This document shows, one piece after another, positions 8,501-17,269 of a stretch of DNA of 64,000 bases (position 1 is its first letter; the number at the start of each line of letters is the position of its first letter). The stretch comes from Brettanomyces bruxellensis (taxonomy: Eukaryota > Ascomycota > Pichiomycetes > Pichiales > Pichiaceae). The stretch covers positions 620,001-684,000 of the forward strand of contig NC_054689.1 in NCBI RefSeq assembly GCF_011074885.1, read 5' to 3'. The notes beneath the pieces were generated by a model. That model was not told the origin of the DNA. It saw only the letters and a program-made list of their open reading frames with translations, and did not search any database. Made by a program: the position numbers and the translations under genes.

Positions 8501-11422
8501 AGGTTCCTTGGCAGGCTGCTTGAACCTCTTTCTCTTCTCATTCAATCTAAGACGAGCCTGTTCAAGCAATGTTAGTCTTGGTGGTGCAACATCTGGAATC
8601 TCAATAACTGTTGGAGAAACATATTTATTGCTCGAAATTCTACCGGCACGTCTAATTGCCGCATTATTCTTCTCGGCCTTCTCTCTTTTCCGTTGCTCCT
8701 CTGCGGCTAAGATATTCTCAACCAACTCAGCATTCATGCTTCTGGTGCGGAGCAATATGTTACCCGTTTGCTCTTTATTCATTCTGTTGTTGTACTTCTT
8801 GGCCTTAGCACACAACTTCGTCAAGTTGGCAATGTTCTCGTCAGACACCTTCACCTTTAGCTCCATACTTAAGTCAAGAACATTGATGATTAGGTTCACG
8901 CAAAGAACCAAAAGTGCCGGATCACTCAAACGTAACCACATGATCTCATCCTTTAAAGCAGACATCACCGGTTGAAAAATACTCTCCTGGATATCCGTAA
9001 GCTGCTCTTCCTTAATTCCATCAAAGCTAATGGCCGAAACCAATAGCTTGTACCCATTCAACACGGAATGTGAAAGATCCAATACATCTCTTGTGAACTC
9101 TAGCAGGTCAGAAGAGATCCGCTCGGCCATCTGCTTATTGTTAGACAGAACTTTAAGTCTTTCATAAGTAGAAGACCACACAAAAATGGCCCTGTAAATC
9201 ATTCTTAAAAATCTCCAGACGGCCTCCCAAAAATCTACAAGGACCTCACGACTTTTCATGCTTAATGAGGAAACGTGCATTGCCAAAAGACCGTGGATGG
9301 GATCAAAGAGTGCCTTGATAAGATCCATTATGATTCTCACGCCCCGCTTACTTGCTTTAAAAATTTCTAGCTTCACAAATATTATCAACGTGCTGCTGAA
9401 TGGTTTAAGAACCGACGGAATATCTTGCTTGAGAGCTTCTCTAAATGCTTCAAATCTGCCATCAACATTGAAGGCCTCATACAAAAACGAAATACCAGAT
9501 TGATAAACCTTTTCCTCTGGTGACAAAACACACGACCATATACCCACTGAAGAAACTTCACTTCTGGCTAAAGACTGCATTCCCTGAGTCGAAGAATACT
9601 CTACAATCTTGCTTAGGATACTTTCCACTGAAGAATTCCACTGACCAACGTATTTGTTATGCTTACTGCATGTGGCGACCAATTTTTTCATATCATCCTC
9701 CGGGACCGTATTATTTTGCTGGAGCCTAGTCTTTAAATATAAAATGTCAATAGACCTGACGGCAACAGCGTTCTGCAATGCTGATAGGAATGTTGTAGCA
9801 ATTTCAACATCTGTACCCGTCAATTTAGTCTGAAGAATATTCCAGAGATCCGGATGTGTCTGCAGTGTAACACTAGAGTCGCCAGCAGAAAGACTATAAC
9901 CTGATTGTACTAATAGTGCCACATCATACATAAGTGCCGACTTTATAAGCTTCAAGGCTACAACTCTAAGGGCACTATTCTTAATGGCATCAAATATCAC
10001 AATGCATCTTTTATCGACAAGAGATCTGGCCTTGGAATTAGTAATCATTTCAAAAGTCAACTTTGCATCGAATAGTGCGTTCTTTGGATCCAATTGCTCT
10101 GACATCATATTCAAAGCGAAGTAACAAAAGAAATTTCCATAGGAAGGATGAGAAGCATTATTCATCATGTAGTTGAAGATGATACAAGCAAACTGAGCTT
10201 TTTGTGATTCCTTGAGAAGTGGATAGCAAACAGTCATCCAACGAAAAAGATCCCTAAAATGAGGAGTTGTACCTGAGTCGGCGACTCTTTGAGACAAGTT
10301 TGATGCATCCTGAGTTGTTGAGGCAAGAGTTTTGAGGTATGCAGGATTCTGAAATGCAATATCGAAAAATGTGAGATAGCTATGTGGCTTTATCACAGTA
10401 AAGAACTGGTTTCCAAGTCTTTCCAAGAATATTGCTAAAGTTCTCAAAAGATATGGCAAAGGCTGATCTAAATACGACAGCGACTGGTTTATGAACACTT
10501 GTGTTAGAGGAACAACATTAAAGCCCACGTAATTGGTATAAGACTCGACAGTTGGTGGATATTGAAGCTTTTTGAGAATGGCCCCTGGATCACAGAAACG
10601 TAAAATAGGATTAATACTACACCAAAAGTCGACGGCCCTCTGATCGGTGTAAAAGTCGGGATCTTGGATCCGGTAGAAATATTCCTCGTATTCTTCCATG
10701 GCAAGAGGATTGAAGTCTTTAGATTCAAGCCAAGTAGTCTTTGTATCATCCCCGTAAGGAAACTTCGAAAGAGCCCACTCTCTTTCATTACTGCTACCTT
10801 CAAATAAGCAGTATATCAACCCAGGGTAAAATTTCAAAACCTTCGATAGGCTTTCTCTGTCGACGGTATCGATTAGGGCAAAGGAATGGTCGAAATAACT
10901 CTTCAAATCGCTATTCATTCTTAGAAGTCGAGGCCAAATCATACATTCAACAAGACAACTGGTAACAGTGGTGGATAAATCACCAGGAGTGTCGATTGAA
11001 GAACGTATTTTTGAGCTGAGATAATCAGCCTCCCATTTCGCAAGTCGTTCCATGATAACATTTGTGTTCTGAAAACTAATCTTGCGGATGTTGATGAACT
11101 TCTCTCTAAAATCAGCTCTCACAGCATGGAAACCTATCACACAATTAGTGCATTTATCAAGTGAAGCATGTGCACGTTTCCTAAGTTCTTCTAGTACTTC
11201 ATTCTCATTAAATGAGGCCAACACCAACAACAAATATACCAATATCGTAGCCTTGTTCTTTTCACAAAAAAGATGATGATCCGTCTCTGGAAGCGAGAGG
11301 AAATATGTGAAACAGTCATTCATTAACTGTTGCTGAAGATCATTATCGTCAGGATGAGAATGCGAATCCTGTATTCGCCTCACTAAGCTCTCTTCATTTT
11401 CATTTTTGCCTTCTGAGGACAT
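5519..11422 (-). CDS. SEN1: RNA/DNA helicase Sen1 (superfamily 1)
   Basis: 1967 residues from the ATG at 11422. The N-terminal 900 residues are the large helical Sen1_N-type region. An acidic patch (Asp/Glu run, about residue 990) and basic segments follow. The helicase core spans about residues 1280-1770: motif I GPPGTGKTKT near residue 1311, motif II DEAAQC near 1528, then GDPNQLPPTV, QYRMHPEIS, DGFQGQEKEV and NVALTRA motifs. This order and the Upf1-like signature identify Sen1, which with Nrd1-Nab3 terminates short RNA polymerase II transcripts and removes R-loops in the nucleus. The C-terminal tail is disordered, with four 21-base repeats (5889-5972) and basic Lys-rich ends that probably contain nuclear localisation signals. 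S. cerevisiae Sen1 is somewhat longer (2231). The frame is intact. Confidence 0.96.
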   Translation of the reverse strand: MSSEGKNENEESLVRRIQDSHSHPDDNDLQQQLMNDCFTYFLSLPETDHHLFCEKNKATILVYLLLVLASFNENEVLEELRKRAHASLDKCTNCVIGFHAVRADFREKFINIRKISFQNTNVIMERLAKWEADYLSSKIRSSIDTPGDLSTTVTSCLVECMIWPRLLRMNSDLKSYFDHSFALIDTVDRESLSKVLKFYPGLIYCLFEGSSNEREWALSKFPYGDDTKTTWLESKDFNPLAMEEYEEYFYRIQDPDFYTDQRAVDFWCSINPILRFCDPGAILKKLQYPPTVESYTNYVGFNVVPLTQVFINQSLSYLDQPLPYLLRTLAIFLERLGNQFFTVIKPHSYLTFFDIAFQNPAYLKTLASTTQDASNLSQRVADSGTTPHFRDLFRWMTVCYPLLKESQKAQFACIIFNYMMNNASHPSYGNFFCYFALNMMSEQLDPKNALFDAKLTFEMITNSKARSLVDKRCIVIFDAIKNSALRVVALKLIKSALMYDVALLVQSGYSLSAGDSSVTLQTHPDLWNILQTKLTGTDVEIATTFLSALQNAVAVRSIDILYLKTRLQQNNTVPEDDMKKLVATCSKHNKYVGQWNSSVESILSKIVEYSSTQGMQSLARSEVSSVGIWSCVLSPEEKVYQSGISFLYEAFNVDGRFEAFREALKQDIPSVLKPFSSTLIIFVKLEIFKASKRGVRIIMDLIKALFDPIHGLLAMHVSSLSMKSREVLVDFWEAVWRFLRMIYRAIFVWSSTYERLKVLSNNKQMAERISSDLLEFTRDVLDLSHSVLNGYKLLVSAISFDGIKEEQLTDIQESIFQPVMSALKDEIMWLRLSDPALLVLCVNLIINVLDLSMELKVKVSDENIANLTKLCAKAKKYNNRMNKEQTGNILLRTRSMNAELVENILAAEEQRKREKAEKNNAAIRRAGRISSNKYVSPTVIEIPDVAPPRLTLLEQARLRLNEKRKRFKQPAKEPAAARPPGFNKKHSGSASNSEEDDDDNDDDDDDGGLFTKEQVAAKLKRSKATLSSIQHRRPAYSVSDKQAMIRETMNKKKKAEELMRLRLNVDMNPFYKHVLSWSYEHSGDFPVDSNISGYKVIADEFDTAEDYQKTFEPLLLLECWQGIQRAKQVGGEKPFRLTVASRSATDSFYDVYSTVDKKMITEQRLLLESDLMALMFVDNLPSTDKQLQRRHVSNRKCSCFARVRNIKISNSRYAELTLRISSSTKMVKFLSPSTEIVGMRVMQMTTVEREYSSLVGLPYYDLVKSITKAVPCQPEGLDSSRVAEIKGTYDVNDSQAVAIAGAVHKEGFSLIQGPPGTGKTKTILGVIGHFLTRMAVARNGSHPIQMPSQQVSRSKEHRRILVCAPSNAAVDELVLRLMRGIKNSKGVIFKPRLVRLGRTDAINEQVKGITLEELVDSKLSSVEKIDDNAIREQHRKCIMERDELREKLDSGKLPEAEIAKAEMRLQDVVQKRRELGKKLDEIREKRSVSYRNREIERRNIQFKILNDAEVVCSTLSGSAHDVLASMSLTFDTVVIDEAAQCTELSAIIPLRYGCTKCVMVGDPNQLPPTVLSQKAASYKYEQSLFVRIQNNHKDSVYLLNVQYRMHPEISMFPSKEFYHSRLLDGPNMAENNSKPWNSLYGPYRFFDVKGAEEQNEATKSVFNYTEASLALELVEDLFEKFSEINWAGLVGIISPYKEQVKLLKKLFINRFGRIITTQIDFNTVDGFQGQEKEVIVFSCVRAENHTGIGFLADIRRMNVALTRARSSLWILGSKKALVNNKTWRDLIENATERHLVERITRGFTKSNTANLDTFENYGQKPVDYGPKSADHSHKSADYNHKSTDSLHEVKEEKENNNHHLNKQTVKPDTVKFKTSVPNSALHVPSGPHTSLNNHKRSHGYLSGSKENQNLMPPKRVRHGIIPSRPHHMSSNGNKRERFGTVSDTGGMFKLSKPKVKFPPHMQHKKKK
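5889..5972 (-). repeat. Four 21-base in-frame repeats in the SEN1 tail
   Basis: Units 5889-5909, 5910-5930, 5931-5951 and 5952-5972. They encode seven-residue repeats close to Y-(G/N/S)-(P/H)-K-(S/P)-(A/T/V)-D in the disordered C-terminal tail. The period is a multiple of three, so copy-number change would keep the frame. Confidence 0.85.
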
Positions 11423-12389
11423 ATTGCGCTTCAGTTAAAATGGTTTTTTCACGTCTGTTTCGAACTCCAATGGCTTTTGTAAAAGAATCAACTGAAAAAC
11501 GAAAACAAGACAAGCACCGTAAAAGATATTTATGTGATATCAATCGAAGGATGCTCGCAATGCAAGTATGACTATATATGCTAATATGATTTGGACGACT
11601 ACAGTCTTAGCAGACACGATGCTTGAAGAAAGGTACTTTCTATGAAAGAAAAATGACAAATGACAAATGACAAAGAAATAAACTAGAAAGTGGAGGGGAA
11701 AATATAAAAAGCCCAACGTAGCCTCAACTGCGTTAAAAATACCTTTATGTAACTATGATCGCAACCGAAAGGAAACTTGATCAGTTATTTGCAGTATAAA
11801 CTCCGCTAATTTGTTAAAGAAGTTAACAAATGTGTATGCAATATGGAAAGATTTAGCATTAACGATGCCCCTACATATAAATAGGAAGGAGAAATTTGCC
11901 AATGGGCATTGTGCACCACTTTATTTTTTCGCGACACCAACTCGTTACACTAATAATCGTTAATAAGAGGGTTTTCGTTTTCGCGATAGATGAAGGGGAA
12001 AAATAAAAATGGATTAAAGGCCGAACAAATGTGAAAATTCGTCGATCGGCGTTACAAAACATTAAGCGGTCTTAATCAATCTCGTCAGACGCTTCTGACT
12101 ATTCAACGCGAAACACTATCGCAATCCATAGATACTTTTATTTTATTTTTTCATGCTTGTTGCTCTCTCAGTCTCTCAGGCGATCCGGCCCGAAACAGCG
12201 TGTGCACAGAAGAAACCAAAAATAAAATTAAAAATGGGGTCGATTAGCTATGGAAAATAAATAAATACTCAAAACATATTACATGTATTTACATGATAAA
12301 AAAACACGAAGATTGTTGACTGTGCAAGAAAAAGAAAGACACGAAGTCTCCTTAATTGAGAACAACAATATTAAATTCTAAATAAAGAA
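11423..12389. other. Divergent SEN1/CRN1 intergenic region
   Basis: 967 bases, AT-rich, no supported gene. Contains three tandem copies of AAATGAC (11651-11671). Presumably carries both promoters and the CRN1 leader. Confidence 0.6.
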
Positions 12390-14402
12390 ATGAGGTAAGC
12401 TTGTTATTAATCACATACGACGGCAGCAATCAAAATGTACTAACAATTTGAATATCAAACATTTTCAACCAGTGGAAGATTTGTCAGAGCTTCTAAATTC
12501 AGACATGTCTACGGACAACAATTCAAGAAGGAATTGTGCTATGAGAACTTGAGGCCGACATTAAGTGCCTTTGATTCGAACCTCTTGAAATGCAACGGTA
12601 AATATATTGCTTTGAACGCTAGTGGTATTGGATCCGTTATCGTGATTCCAGTAACTGAGACGGGTAAGGCACCGGAGCAGGTTCCTATGTTTAGAGGCCA
12701 CACAGGCGGCAGCGTGTTAGACACGGATTTTGATCCATTTGATGACCAGCGGTTTGTTTCGTGTGGTGAAGATGGAAAAATTATGATTTGGGACATACCC
12801 CAGGATTACACCTTCATTCATAATGATCCAAAGAAAATTCAAGACGTTAAGCCGGTGGGTGAGTTGGTGGGCCACACCAGGAAGGTGGGTCACGTGGTTT
12901 TCAGCCCTGTTGCGAAGGATATTTTAGCATCTTCGTCTTTCGACTACTCTGTCAAAATATGGAATGTTGCTACGAAGAAATGTGTCATGACGCTTCAGCA
13001 CAAGGATCTTATCACATCGTTCTGCTTCAACTACAATGGCACTAAGATCGCATCTGCATCGAGGGACAAGCATATCAGAGTTTGGGATGTGAGGTCAGGA
13101 AAGCTTCTTTGCGAAGGAAAAGGACACCCTGGTGCAAAAGCTTCAAGGATTGTTTGGCTGGGAAAATCAGACACCCTTTTCACCACAGGCTTTGACAGGT
13201 ACTCTGAAAGACAGCTTGCTTTATGGAATGCCAACGATCTATCTAGCGGTCCAATTGGTGGATTCTATCCTCTTGACTCCTCTTCTGGTGTTCTTGTTCC
13301 ATACTTCGATCTTGCAACCAGCTTGGTTTTTGTTGCGGGAAAAGGTGACGGAAATATTAGATACTACGAGGTTGCGGACGGAAAGCTCTATGATATTTCT
13401 GAGTTTCAGTCTATAAATGCCCAACGTGGAATTGCATTTGCACCTAAACGGTCGGTTAATGTGAAGGAGAACGAGATTCTTCGTGCTTACAAGCTCTTGA
13501 ACGACAACTCAGTCGAGCCTGTTTCGTTTATCGTTCCAAGAAGATCGGAAATGTTCCAGGAAGACATTTATCCAGATGCTCCTGCAGGTATTCCAGCTCT
13601 TACTGCTGAGGAATTTCTATCTGGCAAGACGGTTGATGGTCCTACTTTGGTTTCGATGAGAGATATATACGATGGTGCTGAGAAACCAAGTACAAAGACT
13701 GCAGAAGAGGAGGAGAAGGAGCAGAAAGCAAACGAGGTGGTGCCTGCAAGTGTCGAAAAACCAAAGGAAGCAAGTACCAAGAAAGTGGAGGCTGCAAAAA
13801 CAAAGATTTCTGCACCACCTGAGAAGACAGAGCCTGCCAAAAAAGTGGAAGCTGTTCGTCCAGTCTTTACAAAATCGCAGGAACAAGGCGTTGATGCTAT
13901 GCTCAATGGAAAGACCGTGAACAAACTCTTGGAGAAGGTTGAAAATGCTTCGGATGACGATACTCAGGATGTTGATGCAGACAATGAGGAATGGGAATCG
14001 GTCGAAGTGAATGAGTCAGAAAAGAAGAGGGAGGAAAAGAAGAAGGAAGAGGAAAGGAAAGATAAGGAAAGGAAAAAAGAGGAAGAAAGGAAGATGGAAG
14101 AGAAAAAGGAAGAGGAAAAGAAAGTGAAAGCGAAAGAGGAAAAGAAAAAGACTGAAGACCAAAGACAAACTGAACCACCAAAATTGACGAAAGAAACAAA
14201 AGTGGGAGCTAAGGATGATGCAACTGTCGCTAAGAGCTCGAAAAAGGCAGTTGGCTTGAAAGCTAATGTTGAAAAACTACAGACACTTGTTGAAAAGTTG
14301 GAAGGCACTGTCAGCACGTTAATTGAAGCAAATATTGCGAAGGACGAGCACTTAAGACAGATCGAGTCTAAATTGGACCAACTACTAAACCATAGTGCTT
14401 AA
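12390..14402 (+). CDS. CRN1: Coronin, actin-binding WD40 protein (spliced)
   Basis: Exon 1 is only ATGAG (12390-12394) and exon 2 is 12473-14402, giving 644 residues. The open frame upstream of the first obvious methionine has no ATG, yet reads GRFVRASKFRHVYGQ, the conserved coronin N-terminus; joining ATG-AG to T-GGA supplies the missing MSGRF start. The propeller follows: RGHTGGSVLDTDFDPFDD, GEDGKIMIWDIP, VGHTRKVGHVVFSP and DKHIRVWDVRSGKL. After about residue 400 comes a Lys/Glu-rich unique region with an acidic DDDTQDVDADNEEWESV patch, then a C-terminal coiled coil (about 605-640) as in yeast Crn1. Coronin bundles F-actin and regulates Arp2/3 at cortical patches. Length is near S. cerevisiae Crn1 (651). 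Confidence 0.95.
12395..12472 (+). other. CRN1: CRN1 intron after a five-base coding exon
   Basis: 78 bases: GTAAGC at the 5' end, exact TACTAAC at 12438-12444, CAACCAG at the 3' end. Excision gives ATG AGT GGA AGA TTT, the expected coronin start. The same 5' splice site occurs in CNB1 and DAD4. Confidence 0.88.
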
Positions 14403-14765
14403 GATGTAAGCGTATTTTGAAATATAGAAGCAACCAAACTCCTCTTGATACAGATCTTGGGATTGGCTGGCCATTTTCTTTGTATAACATCCATACACCA
14501 AATGCAAATAAATGAAACTCAAATAGACGTTTTAGGAGTGAGTGAGGAGAAGGAAGTGAGGTAGGTAGGCACGGCGTAAATTTTTTTTTTTTATCTGTAT
14601 GCGGCTTGACGCGTGTGCTCCACCTTCTTTCTCGGTAAGGCTAAAACCCAATTAAAGCCGACATATATATATTCGATAGGCGTCTCATTTGTGAGTGTGG
14701 ATACTTTCCTTCCCTAGAAACTATTATCAACTTAACTTTAGATCATACACAGATAGACCGCCGAA
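14403..14765. other. Intergenic region CRN1-TGL4
   Basis: 363 bases. A T-rich tract lies near 14580-14592 and a TATATATAT string at 14664-14672, about 95 bases before the TGL4 ATG. No gene. Confidence 0.6.
14664..14672 (+). promoter_or_regulatory. Possible TATA box of the TGL4-like gene
   Basis: TATATATAT about 95 bases upstream of the ATG at 14766, a usual distance in yeasts. Based on motif and position only. Confidence 0.4.
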
Positions 14766-16982
14766 ATGGGAATAGAATCAGGGAGCCATGATGGTCGGAA
14801 AAAACCCTTTAAGTCAGAGTACAAAGAAACGGACTACGATTCACCTACTCCTAAAGATGGCTCGAATCCATTTGTGAATATCATGGAAGAGCTCAAGTTG
14901 TCATATTTGACGGCAGTGGGAAAATTAGAGGAGTTCGAATCCGAGGCAAATGAGGATAAGGGGACAAAATGTAAAAAGAAGTCCTCTTTCAAGAGCAAAT
15001 TGAAAACAAACAGGGATAACATCCCTAAAGAAGACATGGAAATGGTCACAAAACTCTTGAAACAACAAAGTGAAGCGATCAGCTACAAACAATGGCACGA
15101 GACAAGTGTGAAGTTGGACGAGGTTTTGGGAAATAACGAGTGGAAAAGTATCAAAGACTCGGACCTATATGATTACAAGCTAGTGGAAAAACAGCTAAAC
15201 GAGCTGAAAGCAGCAAGACTGAACAAAGATTACTATCGGATGCTTTATATAATCCGGACTACCTGGAGGAGGAATTTTGCAGGCATAGATAACACCAAAC
15301 TTTATGGAATGTGCTATGTGGGAACAAAAGTGCTTATCGAAGAATATCTTTCGGAATGCGAGAAATGCTTACGTGAATTGTCCAAACCAGACTGTCCTCT
15401 AAACGACAATCACACCCTTGAGATGCTCACGCAGACTCGGAGGAATTATGGCCAGATTGCAATAACGATGAGTGGTGGTGGAACTTTTGGTTTAACTGGC
15501 ATTGGTGTTTTTGCAGCTCTTTTCGAGAATTCAATATTTCCAAAAATGGTTTCCGGTTCCAGTTGTGGCTCTATAATGAGTACTGCAGTTTGTGCGCTGC
15601 ACGACAACGAAATTTTGGATCTTTTGAGCCATTTATTCACGGATAAGTTTGAAGTGTTTGGTAGTGAGGATGATCCGCAGTCTATTATTGGCAGCTTGAA
15701 TAGATTTCTGAAGTATGGAGTCTTGTTTGACAACCTTGGCCTTCAAGGAACCGTGAAAAGCTTATTTGGAGATATCACATTTAGAGAAGCTTTCAACAAA
15801 ACAGGCAGAATTCTCAACATCACTGTTTCACCTGCATCTATTCACGACCAGCCTACTCTTTTAAATTATTTAACGGCTCCACATGTTATGATTTGGTCTG
15901 CAATATGTGCTAGCTGCTCTGTTCCGCTAATATTTCCATCCTCGACAATTTATGAAAAGGATATCAAAACGGGCGAGCAGAAGGAGTGGTGCAATCCAAT
16001 GGTGAAATTTGTGGATGGCTCCGTGAACGGAGATTTGCCAATTACACGTTTATCTGAAATGTTCAACGTGAATCACGTTATAGCATCTCAAGTGAATCCA
16101 CATATACTTCCACTTGTGCGTTTCTCCATGGAGTGTGAACAGCCAAGAAGGAGGAACTCGCTAGGATTGATGTTCAAACGACTAGTAAAGAAAACGTTCA
16201 AGGTCACCTGCTGGGAGATATCGCATTACTTGGACGTTTTAACAGAAATAGGTATCTTCCCAAACATCAGCACAAAGCTTAAACAGCTCATAACACAGCC
16301 TTACAGCGGGGATATTACAATCTTACCTGAGATAAAATTGGACAGTCTATCCTCATTGTTTGCAAACCCGACCGCCGACTTCTTTTGGAATTGCATTATA
16401 GGGGGAGCCAGGGCGACATGGCCGCAGATAGAGATGATAAAGGATCATTGCATGATTGAATTTGCATTAGACAAGGCAATCACAACTTTAAGATCAAGAA
16501 TTATAACAAGAGGTGATACAACTGCCCCAAAGCAGCTCACACTACTAGACTGTAAGAATATAGAGATTGAAGAACACGACTTTGAAGGTCCTCGTGAAAG
16601 AAGAGAATCCATGTTTCGAGAAAGATCCGGAAGCCTTTCATGCTACCATTTTTCAGGGGAAAGCACTACTCCATATGAGAGGCGGCCCAGCACTTCTTCC
16701 ATGAGTGGTCTCAACCAAAGAAGCCCTTTTGAAAATACTCTATTTTCGAGAGGACCCACTTTCATTTCTCCTAGGACTCCTGTGAGGTATTCTCCTACAA
16801 AGGGCAGATCTTCCAGAAGGATATATTCATCCTTCTCGTCGAATTCCTTACACACGGCCTATCGTCGTAGTTTGGAGATAGGTACCAGCTTTGGAAGCAC
16901 TTCCCACACAAGAAGACACTCCGCTGAAATTGGGAAGATTACAGGATCCGACGAGAACGATTATCGAGACATTTTCAAGTGA
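14766..16982 (+). CDS. TGL4: Patatin-type triacylglycerol lipase, Tgl4/Tgl5-like
   Basis: 738 residues from the ATG at 14766. The patatin domain is clear: glycine-rich oxyanion loop SGGGTFGLTGIGVF (about 236-250), nucleophile elbow GSSCG at 264-268 with catalytic Ser266, and the DG dyad partner Asp417 in FVDGSVNGDLP. The sequence after the dyad, ITRLSEMFNVNHVIASQVNPH, is typical of Tgl3/4/5 lipid-droplet lipases, which hydrolyse stored triacylglycerol. The C-terminal 150 residues are Ser/Arg-rich with many RRxS sites (RRNS, RRPS, YRRS, RRHS) and an SPTK site, suggesting kinase control; Cdk1 activation of Tgl4 is known in S. cerevisiae. It is shorter than S. cerevisiae Tgl4 (910). Choice between Tgl4 and Tgl5 is not resolved; Tgl3 fits less well. 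Confidence 0.88.
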   Translation: MGIESGSHDGRKKPFKSEYKETDYDSPTPKDGSNPFVNIMEELKLSYLTAVGKLEEFESEANEDKGTKCKKKSSFKSKLKTNRDNIPKEDMEMVTKLLKQQSEAISYKQWHETSVKLDEVLGNNEWKSIKDSDLYDYKLVEKQLNELKAARLNKDYYRMLYIIRTTWRRNFAGIDNTKLYGMCYVGTKVLIEEYLSECEKCLRELSKPDCPLNDNHTLEMLTQTRRNYGQIAITMSGGGTFGLTGIGVFAALFENSIFPKMVSGSSCGSIMSTAVCALHDNEILDLLSHLFTDKFEVFGSEDDPQSIIGSLNRFLKYGVLFDNLGLQGTVKSLFGDITFREAFNKTGRILNITVSPASIHDQPTLLNYLTAPHVMIWSAICASCSVPLIFPSSTIYEKDIKTGEQKEWCNPMVKFVDGSVNGDLPITRLSEMFNVNHVIASQVNPHILPLVRFSMECEQPRRRNSLGLMFKRLVKKTFKVTCWEISHYLDVLTEIGIFPNISTKLKQLITQPYSGDITILPEIKLDSLSSLFANPTADFFWNCIIGGARATWPQIEMIKDHCMIEFALDKAITTLRSRIITRGDTTAPKQLTLLDCKNIEIEEHDFEGPRERRESMFRERSGSLSCYHFSGESTTPYERRPSTSSMSGLNQRSPFENTLFSRGPTFISPRTPVRYSPTKGRSSRRIYSSFSSNSLHTAYRRSLEIGTSFGSTSHTRRHSAEIGKITGSDENDYRDIFK

Positions 16983-17269
16983 ACAACTTGACTGTCATAA
17001 TTAATTCGCTTATTACATCATATTTTGCTTTATTCCATTTTGCAGTGCTCTGTACATTAATAATACGCTTTTGTGACCATTAAATGCTCTATAAGTATCA
17101 AATTCAACTAGTTATCGATGCGTATTCGCTTTGACAAACGTATATCTTATTATTTCACCTTCTATACCGTAACCTCTATTCGATCATCATCTTTTCAAAA
17201 CTTCTTTCTCAAAATGGATATGTCTTCGGTTCATATTCAAATACACGACTGTTCTGTTATATCAGCTAC

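Noticed and set aside
8337..8975. 212-codon plus-strand open frame rich in Ser and Phe
   Set aside because: It is antisense to the acidic/basic region of SEN1; composition follows from the SEN1 codons.
11456..11468. TTTCGAACTCC, resembling a tRNA B box in the SEN1/CRN1 gap
   Set aside because: No A box at the right distance and no acceptor stem.
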